Translations under genes and position numbers: made by a program
Shown here: positions 26,491-34,423 of the stretch, piece by piece
Position numbering within the stretch: the stretch's first letter is position 1
Layout of the letters: the number at the start of each line of letters is the position of its first letter
The notes under the pieces: model-generated
Database searches by the model: none
What the model was told of the DNA's origin: nothing
Seen by the model: the letters and a program-made list of their open reading frames with translations, nothing else
Assembly: GCF_000006405.1 (NCBI RefSeq)
Contig: NW_003206190.1
Coordinates: forward strand, 125,471-159,893
DNA from: Perkinsus marinus ATCC 50983
Taxonomy: Eukaryota; Perkinsozoa; Perkinsida; Perkinsidae
DNA length: 34,423 nucleotides
Reading direction: 5' to 3'

Positions 26491-28839
26491 ATGGTAGATG
26501 CTCGTGCTACGACGGGTGTTGAGGAGGAGGCTTCTAGGCGGGGGCGGCCTGGGGCTGAGCAAAGACGATTTTTGGACTCAAAATTTGTGGTACCGGTAGC
26601 GAGCGATTCTGATTATGTTCATGACGTTAGTTTTAGCTATTATGGGGATAAGGTGTAAGTTGGGGGGAGGAATCTTGAGGTTGAGCGTGGAAGATACGGA
26701 TCATGTCAGGGCGATGTGTACGTCAGCGCAGAATATATTAATTTGGAAAGTGAGCGAGGATGGTGATGATTGGGAGTTGGAGGCGTGCATTTCGGCAGCT
26801 CATAACGCCCCTATATGGAGGTTAGGTAGTGATACTGGGTGATAGTACTTAGTAAAAGGCATGGAAAAACACAAGAGGAATTACGTGGAGTATATGTTGC
26901 TGAAGAAGTCGTTCACTAGGCGTTCTTTGATCGGTTGTTTGGTAGACGCTTTTTAACGGTTGATAACGTATGCCATATTATCGCTAAGCAAACTGAGTTC
27001 TATTATCACTCTGCGTTGAATCATCCTTCGACGATTACACCAGTTGAGCTCTCAAGACCCTTGAAGATTGAATATGTGTTACGGACATTTGCAGGATTTT
27101 AATATCTCAACGGCATCTCTAGCATCAGCTTCGGAAGGAATATTTTCTGCCGGGCTTTTTGCTGTGTTGATGTCGCTTTGTGAACGAGTTGGCGGATCTG
27201 TATTAGCAGAGAGCTATGATGATGTTGATTTGAGGTGTGGGTGGAATTGAAACGGTTATAGGTTGGGTTTTTGGTAGACTGGGCATACCCGGAGTTTGGT
27301 GAGATAATAGCGAGCTGTAGCGAGGATCGAGTGGTGTCGATATGGAGTTGTGAGGAGTATGATGCTGAGAAGGTGTCGGCGTTCGATGAAGGATGTAGGG
27401 GTATCTTAGGTTTCCTACAAAATAGGTCCGCTGTTTTAGCTACTACCACCACTCGTTGGAGGAAGAGAGCATGTTTGACGGACAGCTCGCATGCCGTTAC
27501 TGATATCCAATTCGCCCCGCGTCGGTGGGGGCTCAAGTTGGCCTCGTGTAGTGCTAGTGGCTGTGTCAGAACGTAGTAGAGGGGGAGGTGGGGTAAATTT
27601 GTCGATTGAATATAGTGTGCATAAGGCAGCAGCTAACTGGAGTTGTCATGCTGTAGGTATGAGGCCATGGACCCTGTTAATCTTGCCACATGGGTGTTGG
27701 AAGACGTCATAACAGTGCATAGGATCAGGGCTGGGTCTCAGAATACTAGTACTACTAGTACCGCACCAGCAGCAACTCCTGCGGCGCCAACTGGTGTTAT
27801 TCATGGGAGTGATGGCGACAAGACGTAGGGGGTTTGACTTCTTATTGGTGTCTTGATTCTCGTTCTGGCGCTCAGGAGGCTCCCGGTAGGGGCTACAGCG
27901 CTGTCCTGGTGTACAAGCTCGATAGTCCAGTGTGAAAGGCTGGTCGTAGTAGGGCATAGTGGTTTGGTGAAGTTACTCGATAATCAATCGGGTCGGCCGA
28001 GTAGTGGAGGTGGTCGATCGGAGATAGCAGGAGGAGGAGGGAGGTGGATCGAACGGTCGTGCGTGGTGGGGTGTAAAGACAGCACTGGACGGATGGCTGC
28101 TGCCAAGGACGTTGCATGGGCACCGAATTTATGCAGGTAGAGGCTATTGGTTGTTGCTATATGGCAGTGTTGGAGGTCCTTCACCTGAGCTCAGGAGTTT
28201 CCATACTACTTTACGTACGAATTCGGTTGGAGATATACAGGAACCAACAGAAACTTGTCAAAATTTCATCAGATTTCCCACCTTGTTACAGCATGTGCAT
28301 CTTCTCACCGATTACTATATGGTCTTGGCAGAGCTGTGTGATGAGCTCATTCGTGTTGTTATGAAGTCGTCTTGACCACAAGTGGAATACTATGCACGTG
28401 ATTGATGATGCATGATTTTGGTGACAATATGAAAACTCGGGGAATTCTCAATGGGTTTGTATACACTCCCATCCGAACTATACGACTATAATGTGACGAA
28501 GCTCCTTTCTACTGGTAGGCCTTTTGACGTTCTAGTGGTATGTGGGAGTAGTAACCTCGTATGTATCTTCAACTGCTCGATATCTGGCAACCTCTCACAC
28601 GTCCAGACTTTGGACCTCGGTCCGAATGCTGGGCCGGTGTGGAGGGTGGCTTGGGACCTGACTGGCACTATACTGGCGACGGCACAGGAGGGAGGGCAGG
28701 TGGGAATTTCGTGCCGCGTGACGTTTTTATTGTCAACTGGAAGGTACGAATATGGCATCGTGAGGAAACGAGGGAGGCGAAGTGGGTTGAAGATGTGAAG
28801 GGTCGGAGGTCTCCACCAACAATTCAGAGACGCCCGTAG
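26491..28839 (+). CDS. SEH1: SEH1 WD40 nucleoporin (8 exons)
   Basis: WD40 propeller subunit of the Nup107-160 (Y) complex, also part of SEA/GATOR2. Proposed exons: 26491-26654, 26686-26825, 27278-27400, 27440-27572, 27657-27824, 27876-28136, 28519-28699, 28744-28839, giving 421 residues with consistent phases. It follows human SEH1L in order: YVHDVSFSYYGDK, IWRLDWAYPEFGEIIASCS, HAVTDIQFAPRRWGLKLASC, TYEAMDPVNLATW, GATALSWC, KDVAWAPNLCR, FDVLVVCG, GPVWRVAWDLTGTILATA, VRIWH. The N-terminus has about 30 extra residues. The first intron is uncertain: 31 bp as given, or 25 bp with an acceptor at 26679. Intron 2 is 452 bp with no identified repeat, and intron 6 is 382 bp and holds repeat copy F. 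Confidence 0.88.
28171..28312 (+). repeat. Dispersed intron repeat, copy F (SEH1 intron 6)
   Basis: Core TCACCTGAGCTCAGGAGTTTCC, cut here to its key part, with TACGAATTCGG and the end CATGTGCATCTTCTC. It lies in intron 28137-28518. A reverse fragment (GGTGACAATATGAAAA) of the same family follows at about 28408-28450 in the same intron. Confidence 0.8.
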
Positions 28840-29020
28840 GCGTTGTGTTGGTCACCATTTTTGTAACAGTTTCCAATGTTAATCGATCTGCGGCTTTATC
28901 AATGATTAGGGGTGAAGTGGCGATGGTGTGGTATGGGGCGTTTGATCGCTACTGGGTTCGACATAGTCTAATAGAGTGTCTTGAGGATGCTCTGCGAGCT
29001 GACTAGCATCTTGGAGGTGT

Positions 29021-29206
29021 ACTGTTGGAGGAATATATGCTCGCTCTCCTCAGCTGAGCTCGAGAGGCAACATCCTCATTATAGGAGTTCCCGTTCGATT
29101 CCGCGTAGAAATACACAAAAGGAGTATTTCCCGAAATTTCCTAAGAATTTTCATATTGTCACCAACATATGTGTTTGACGACCATGTGCATCTTTTCCCA
29201 CGCTAA
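29021..29206 (+). repeat. Dispersed intron repeat, copy G (upstream of mS35)
   Basis: Near full-length: GTTGGAGGAATATATGCTCG, CTCCTCAGCTGAGCTCGAG, TTTTCATATTGTCACCAAC, CATGTGCATCTTTTCCC. It lies between SEH1 and the mS35 start codon. It could be in an intron of the mS35 5' UTR, since GTGTAC precedes it and TAG sites follow it, but that is not shown. Confidence 0.85.
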
Positions 29207-29282
29207 TTCGGCGCATGAGGAGGCAGCCCTGGTCTAAGGGAGGCAGTAGTAGGGTTATTACTATCAAGTTTATCCTTTTATA

Positions 29283-31528
29283 ATGCTAATCCCTAGTCCC
29301 AAGCAGCTAGTGAGGGGTTGTGGGTCCTGTCTGACCACTTCAGTTGATGTGCACACTCCAGGAGTAGCCTGGTTGAATCTGGGTGGTCGGAGATGGTTTG
29401 CTAAGCCCAAGCAGAGGAAACAGAAAAAGATAGTTCCTACGGCAGAGCACTTGGCAACGAAGGGCCTACCACCGATGCGTTTGGAAGATCGGATCGGCAA
29501 CCCACAGAGCCCTTATGAGATTGCTAAGAATATCAGGCAACATATCTCGAGGTTGACTAAACAGGATAGGAATCAGGTGTGAGAGGGTAGGATCAGTTGT
29601 GGACCAGTTCGAAGAATTTCTGTGGATTTTTATATATATTCCTACCTCAAGTCGTGTGGAAATCTTCGAAATGTAGCTTTGGTAACTCCTGAGGAAAGCA
29701 AGCATATATTCCAACAACACTGGTGGGGACAATCAATGATCGCGAGAAACATCTAGGAGGCTTGTCGTCAGTGCTGCCAAATATGTACTCGCTTTCCTCA
29801 GCTGAGCTCAATAGTTTCCTCACTGATCATAGGAGTTCGTAGACGAATCGAGAAAAAATACGAAAAGTGGACAGAAACTAACAGAGTTTAGATATTGTCA
29901 CCAACACTTGTGGTTGGTGATGTGCCAGTTTTACCACACTGCTTGTCGTAGCCTCTACTACGGGCCTATTATGTGTAGCTCTTCGTATATGTATACCTTC
30001 CGCTCAGCAGTTGCGCCGCGGGCTCGTTTATCTCTGGTTGAATCACTCAGCTGAGACAGCTCGTAGGCCGACCTCGAGCGGCCCTTGCAACTCCACCAAT
30101 TATTTTCCAAATAATTAAAATTATTTTCGTCTTTTATCGTACGGTAGTTTTTTGTCAGATTCGGCGTAAAAAAGATTTCCGTCGTTACACTCTCCATAGA
30201 ATGTACGAGTTTGCGGGCCTCACCCATACTACACCAACATCACGGGAGTATGAGGAGGAGAGGGCTGGGGTGTAACCAGGTGGAGGGGAGGGGTCTATGG
30301 GGTTGACATTGGAATGGTTTTGTTGTAGTGGTAGTACTAATGTGGATTGCACACTCGGGGAGTTGCTCTAGGATAGGCATGATAATTTGGTGAAGGTGTG
30401 GTATGGGTATAATATTTGATTTTTAGGGACCAATCACAGTTCGTAACGGGACTAACAGCACTACAGCATGGCAGCCACTTGCCGAGGAGTCCAACAGATG
30501 AGAATAGGTTCCGATTCCCTCACACTATACATTATAAAGCGTAACAGCTAGGGAGTAGGATATAGTGGAATGTTGGTGACTGCCTCAGGTGGTGGGGGCC
30601 TCCGACGGTTGAGAGGAACCCCAATCGGTATGAAGGCTCAATGGAAGGGGTCACGGCCTGTTTTAAGGCTACTGATGTTGCTGATAGGGGGCATGCAAAG
30701 ACAATAGCAGAGGTGGTCGGCCCTAAGCGTTATGACGAGGCATCTGGGGTTGTTGCTGTGAGAGCTGATACGTTTGACAATCGCAATCAGGTGAGGGGGA
30801 GAGGGAGGGAGCTAGCGTTAAAGGGAGCTAGCGCCGTCTCTGCCGGGACGGGAGGATGCATGCTGCGAATTTACCATCGAATTCGCGCGAATATTTTGCG
30901 AGCACCGGAGAGCCTGATCGTCTGTGCGGAGGGTGTGTCGGGGTATAAAAACATATGATCAACTACATGCGTTGATTCTGACTATGAGGGAATTTCGGGG
31001 GAATATCTATTGGTTCTCGCGCACTTCTAGTGTATGTTGTAACTAAATCTTCATAGTGCGATGAGGAAAGTTGTGATCACAGCTGAAGAAAATGAGCAAG
31101 GACTTCGAAACTAATGAGATTGTGTTGTACTTGAAACTGTGGATGTTTAAAAAAGAATACTTGCCTGAATTCACGCCTCATCCTTACTAGTAGTAGTGGT
31201 ATTAGTAGTGGTAGTAGTAGTGGTAGTAGTAGTGGTAGTAGTGGTATTAGTAGTGGTAGTAGTAGTGGTAGTAGTAGTGGTAGTAGTAGTAGTAGTAGTA
31301 GAGGAGTGCCTTGCTCAGAACGCTGCATATCTGGGAGATTTGGTAGAGCTGCTTGTGAGGGAATGTGGATCGTCATCACCAAGAGGAGTGGAGGGTGATA
31401 CTGTTGTATCAACGGCTGGGGTGGTAGCAGAGGCGCCGCCACCTCTGGGGCCTCCATTGAAGTATGGTCGTAGTAGGATTAGGAGAAGGAGTGGTAGGAA
31501 AAAGGATGTGACTGCAGGAGAGGCATGA
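29283..31528 (+). CDS. Mitochondrial small-subunit ribosomal protein mS35 (4 exons)
   Basis: Component of the mitoribosomal small subunit. Proposed exons: 29283-29578, 30427-30540, 30589-30790, 31304-31528, giving 278 residues with consistent phases. The core matches human MRPS35: GPPTVERNPNRYEG, FKATDVADRGHAKTIAEVVG (human SLNLDDHAKKKLIKLVG), RYDEASGVVAVRADTFDNRNQ, then CLAQNAAYLGDLVELLVREC (human QNYDYAVYLLTVLYHES). The N-terminus is rich in basic, Ser and hydrophobic residues (VRGCGSCLTTS, RRWFAKPKQRKQKK), as in a mitochondrial targeting sequence. Intron 1 is 848 bp and contains two repeat copies. Intron 3 is 513 bp and ends in a TAG/TGG microsatellite. Intron 2 is 48 bp. The start choice is tentative. 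Confidence 0.75.
29600..29728 (-). repeat. Dispersed intron repeat, copy H (reverse, mS35 intron 1)
   Basis: Inverted copy. The plus strand shows GTAACTCCTGAGGAAAG followed by CATATATTCCAACA, the reverse complement of the family start. The CAGCTGAGCTC core is shortened by a deletion. Confidence 0.75.
29771..29940 (+). repeat. Dispersed intron repeat, copy I (mS35 intron 1)
   Basis: Forward copy: AAATATGTACTCGCTTTCC, CTCAGCTGAGCTCAATAG, GATATTGTCACCAACAC. It lies about 40 bp from inverted copy H in the same intron. Confidence 0.8.
31190..31303 (+). repeat. TAG/TGG microsatellite at a 3' splice site
   Basis: A long run of TAG and TGG triplets with a higher-order unit of about 44 bp that starts GGTATTAG, at 31199 and again at 31243. 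It runs straight into the proposed acceptor of mS35 exon 4, so this acceptor has many AG dinucleotides upstream and no pyrimidine tract. Confidence 0.85.
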
Positions 31529-32100
31529 GTTTCTGATACTCTCCACTCTAGTGTTGGTTAACTTGGAGGGTTCTTCTGTTTGGCACGGTAGGGACAATTT
31601 GGAGAGGTTGAATTCTCGACAGAAAAATTTGATCCATGACATATTCCAACAATGGAGTTTCACGCCCCGTTTTACGTGAAGTGGCGTCGTAAAACTCGGT
31701 GAAAAACGGGATATTCGCGATGATATGCAGTAGTCGTGAAATATGTTTTTCACTAGTATTTTTCATATCACTAGGGTGGTGAATCTCCATTATAATAGTG
31801 TTAGGAAGATGTTTATACAAAATTTCAACTTCATTTTAGCTCTAGGTTATCGCGGTGACACGAAATGGATTTCCTAGATTGTGCGTAGTAGTGTAATAGG
31901 AAGTAGGGCCGGCCAGGGTTGGAATATATGTCCGCTTCCCTCACCTGAGTTCAAGTTAAGGTGTAGAAATTCACATACGAATTCGGGTAGGAGTGCACAG
32001 AAGGCAGTAAAAAAATTTTCTCAGAATTTCCATAGTTTCACCAAGACTTGTACTTGAACATGTGCATATTTTTCCACCCTGAGTTTGGCTACTGTGTAGC
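31529..32100. other. Intergenic region after mS35
   Basis: Mostly AT-rich. It holds repeat copy J. A fragment resembling the reversed start of the repeat (ACATATTCCAACA) lies near 31648 but does not extend. Confidence 0.45.
31916..32085 (+). repeat. Dispersed intron repeat, copy J
   Basis: Near full-length: GGTTGGAATATATGTCCGC, CCTCACCTGAGTTCAAG, ACGAATTCGGGTAGGAG, CATGTGCATATTTTTCC. The TGTGTAG that follows at about 32094-32100 opens onto a coding-like stretch, so this copy may also be intronic. Confidence 0.8.
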
Positions 32101-32870
32101 GAGGTTTCTCCCTCTGCTGTATGCCTCCCCGTGTCGTGGTCGTGATGAGAGGGGGCCTGGTGAGGCTAAGTGGCTTGAGGATGTCCGATGCCACAGTGGA
32201 GGGTAATGCTGATATCCTCGCAGCGTTGGAGAGGGTTAGACGGCTGAGGCGAGGAGGAGGAGTAGATGGGGGTAGGCCGGGGGGGCTCAATGCGAGGGAG
32301 TAGGTGAGTTGAAGAGAACACCGACGTAGGAATACAGTCCATCTAGAGGGATAAAGCTGATATGCTTTGTTGGGCTCCCCAAATCGCCATTGTTGTTGCG
32401 TATCAGAGCTGCCTGGGAGTGTGGAAGGTTCAGTGACTTAGATACTCCCAAATCCGCCCGTTCCAGGAGTGGTAGAAGTCGTAGAGAACATCCCTCGGGT
32501 GGTCGCGGTAGAGCACAGGCTCCAGTCGAGTACAGTGAGTGGTTGAAGGTGACGAGGGAAGGATGAGGCTATGTTGGTCCCCTCATAACAACGGTGTCTT
32601 TAGTCTGCTGTACAGCATCTCCCAAAGCCACAGACCGCAGAGAGTATGTGGGAGTATTATAAGGCTTCATGTGGGGTCCGCCCGACCCAGCATCGACCTG
32701 AGGCTGACAGCATTGGGTGAGCCTCACAGCGGTAGTTTTGAGGAGAGGATCGTCGCAGTTCCTCATCGAAGTTGCTTTCGAAGGATGGAAATGTCAAAGG
32801 AAGAACTCTCGAGCTGCAGGAGAAGAAGTGGGGGTCGACTTCACTATGGAAGGTGGTCATGTTTTGTTCG
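32101..32870 (+). CDS. Unresolved coding-like exons, product unknown
   Basis: GC-rich open pieces include about 32190-32300 (DATVEGNADILAALERVRRL), 32455-32548 (SARSRSGRSRREHPSGGRG, then VEYSEWLK) and 32745-32850 (KLLSKDGNVKGRTLELQEKK). They look coding but I could not join them in one phase set. The Arg/Ser-rich piece could be an unstructured region. No family is recognised. Confidence 0.3.
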
Positions 32871-32903
32871 TGTAGGGTTTTCATTGGGGAATATAATCGA
32901 TAT

Positions 32904-34397
32904 ATGTCGCAACTTTGGGGCGCGCGAAGGCGTGTTAGAATGACGAAGCGCCGACAGAAAATGGCTAAGAAAATGCAAACGACGGAGAATGAGGGTTACG
33001 AAGAGCCGGAGCCGAACTATGTTGCTGCGCATTGGCGATTTAAGGATGGCGTGGTAAAGTCTTTGGTAGAGGACGTGTTTAAAGCGGGCATGTATAGTGA
33101 AGTGTATCGGCATGCTAGTGAAAGTTTGGGGGCTGATGAAGTGCCACATGATAGCGATAGATTTGTGGACGTCTTGAAGCAGGCTTTTAGGAAGCACGTC
33201 ACTACTGAGGTGAGGTGTTAAGGGGTACTCGAGGAAAAGAGTGTAAAATGGTCCCGAAGGATCTTAGCGGCGAAATGTTGTTGAAATTATGGTGATGTCA
33301 ATGCTGGTAAACTACAGTATTTCCAGGTAAAATTAATATTTTGCCGACAAATTTAATTTTTTACCCATTTGGTTAATGTTTTACTCTTTTCGTTAACATT
33401 TTACGGCAAAATATTTCGGCAATTTAAATTCGTCGGCAAAATATTAATTTGACCTGGAAATGCAGTAGATGCTGAATAGGTGGCTTGTATGCAGGCCCGA
33501 CCGATACTAACGAACGAGTTGTCGGACTACGAGACGCCGTATATGATGCAGCGACAGACACGAGAGCGGCTCCTGAGAGATGAGTGTGCCAGGAATCAAC
33601 TCGATGAGAGCATGATCGACTACACTCTGGACACCAGTGATGGTAGGGGCCGGAGGGACGGCGGTGTGTCTTTAATGGTGTCTTCATCAGATTTGGTGAG
33701 GCTGCGGGGTAAGGCTCCGATGCCCCCAGATCTCTTGGAGCCTTTGATGTCGTTTAGAGGTATCACAGAGTGGGCCCATGACCCTAGGGATAGGCTAAAG
33801 CAGAAACTGGATGGAGTTAACAATGTGAGTGATTTCGAGCGGAGCGATGCATATTTATCGGGAATAGGTACTCGATTGGTTGAAGAAGACGAAGAAGGCT
33901 GGCAGGTGGAGGTGCGATGGGTTTATAGTGAAGAATGCGGTGGCTTCTGTTAGGAAAACGAACGGCGACTACCCCGAGTTTAAGGCGGGTCGGCCGGAAT
34001 GGAGATATTTTCATCCATTTAATAACCATTTTGGCTTCACTCCTGCCTCACAGCCGAGGGGAGTTTTGGGTGGCACTAAATTTGGCCGAAAAATTGACCC
34101 TGAGGAACGTATGATGAGGTTGGTGGTGATGTGACAGGTGCCGGGATCGAACCTGCTTTCTTTTGAAGGTATCCCACTCTGCAACGAGTTGCCCATAGCC
34201 TCTCCAAAGACCCGGTGTATCGGCGTCTAACACGTCATCAGATTAACGTCTTAGAGCGAGCATATGGGTGGAAGTACTCCTGCCAGACCCAGGCAATCAA
34301 CACTCTCAAGGAGGTTTTGGACGACCTACCCCCTCACGCCCATTACAAGGCTAGACTCGACTGGGCTCTGCCGATACAGAGGTACCTTATGAGTTGA
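32904..34397 (+). CDS. Four-exon gene of unknown family, basic N-terminus
   Basis: Proposed exons: 32904-33209, 33495-33824, 33868-34118, 34169-34397. Phases agree and a clean 371-residue protein results. The N-terminus (MSQLWGARRRVRMTKRRQK) is strongly basic without acidic residues, compatible with mitochondrial targeting. The rest is mixed charged and helical, with WRYFHPFNNHFGFTP in exon 3 and YRRLTRHQINVLERAYGWKY in exon 4. There are no transmembrane segments. I recognise no domain. The start follows an AG acceptor at 32874-32875. Intron 1 (285 bp) contains a Tc1/mariner-like MITE, and intron 3 (50 bp) contains the B-box-like word. Its neighbour mS35 is mitochondrial, which is only weak context. 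Confidence 0.7.
33315..33465. mobile_element. Tc1/mariner-like MITE in an intron
   Basis: The ends are long inverted repeats of about 40 bases with few mismatches (left CAGTATTTCCAGGTAAAATT, right end the complement of CTGCATTTCCAGGTCAAATT). TA stands directly outside each end (33313-33314 and 33466-33467). The TA duplication and CAGT-type start fit a Tc1/mariner MITE. It lies inside intron 33210-33494 of the unknown four-exon gene. Its arms are AT-rich and have no coding capacity. Confidence 0.8.
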
Positions 34398-34423
34398 TCG
34401 GTGAAAGGATCGTTGCCGTTGTA
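34398..34423. other. Window end after the stop codon
   Basis: Twenty-six bases of presumed 3' UTR of the preceding gene. Nothing else is visible. Confidence 0.6.

Noticed and set aside
27890-27925. Alternative SEH1 exon 6 start at 27890 reading GYSAVLVYKLDSP
   Set aside because: It soon meets a stop and would need a 28 bp intron. The acceptor at 27875 gives an open exon matching SEH1.
31196-31303. Valine-rich N-terminal stretch in frame with mS35 exon 4
   Set aside because: It is a reading of the TAG/TGG microsatellite and lies in the proposed intron. Only sequence from 31304 has family similarity.

Overview
The window looks like nuclear DNA of an alveolate protist, most likely Perkinsus or a close relative. 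The basis is dense genes cut by very short GT-AG introns (mostly 35-60 bp), mixed GC content, eukaryotic housekeeping genes, a nuclear tRNA-Ala, and an AG acceptor 1-30 nt upstream of many start codons, as expected where mRNAs receive a trans-spliced leader. TAA, TAG and TGA are all used as terminators, so the nuclear code is standard. The organism call is inference.

Layout. 1-1900: no recognised gene, with a 165 bp MITE (921-1085). 1972-3992: NRAMP metal transporter, 8 exons. 4791-4863: tRNA-Ala(AGC). 5107-7332: 26S proteasome ATPase Rpt1, 16 exons. About 7456-12300: multi-exon coding sequence I could not identify. 12330-13469: METTL21-like methyltransferase. 14712-15551 and 16517-17373: a pair of tetraspanin-like genes, the second crossed by a 100-N gap and carrying an in-frame TGA. 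17941-20098: TOM40-like mitochondrial import pore, 9 exons. 20911-22866 (minus): NOC3 ribosome-biogenesis factor, the only clear minus-strand gene. 23410-26070: poly(A)-binding protein, 11 exons. 26491-28839: SEH1 nucleoporin, 8 exons. 29283-31528: mitoribosomal protein mS35, 4 exons. About 32100-32870: unresolved coding-like exons. 32904-34397: a clean four-exon gene of unknown family.

I placed about 50 introns by matching reading frame to family alignments. Nearly all are 35-105 bp. Eight exceed 195 bp, and six of these hold a visible copy of a dispersed repeat or a MITE. The main discovery candidate is a roughly 140-185 bp repeat family with at least nine copies between 18 and 32 kb and none seen before 18 kb. 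Three copies fill most of three separate TOM40 introns, one lies antisense in a NOC3 intron, one is in a SEH1 intron and two are in an mS35 intron. This resembles an introner-like, intron-colonising element. A second signal is an 11-base tRNA B-box-like word found four times on the same strand, three times inside introns of about 50 bp.

The recognised genes do not form one pathway. They are constitutive functions: metal uptake, protein turnover, mitochondrial import and translation, ribosome assembly, the nuclear pore and mRNA binding. All exon joins were made by eye from frame and splice sites and should be checked against transcripts.
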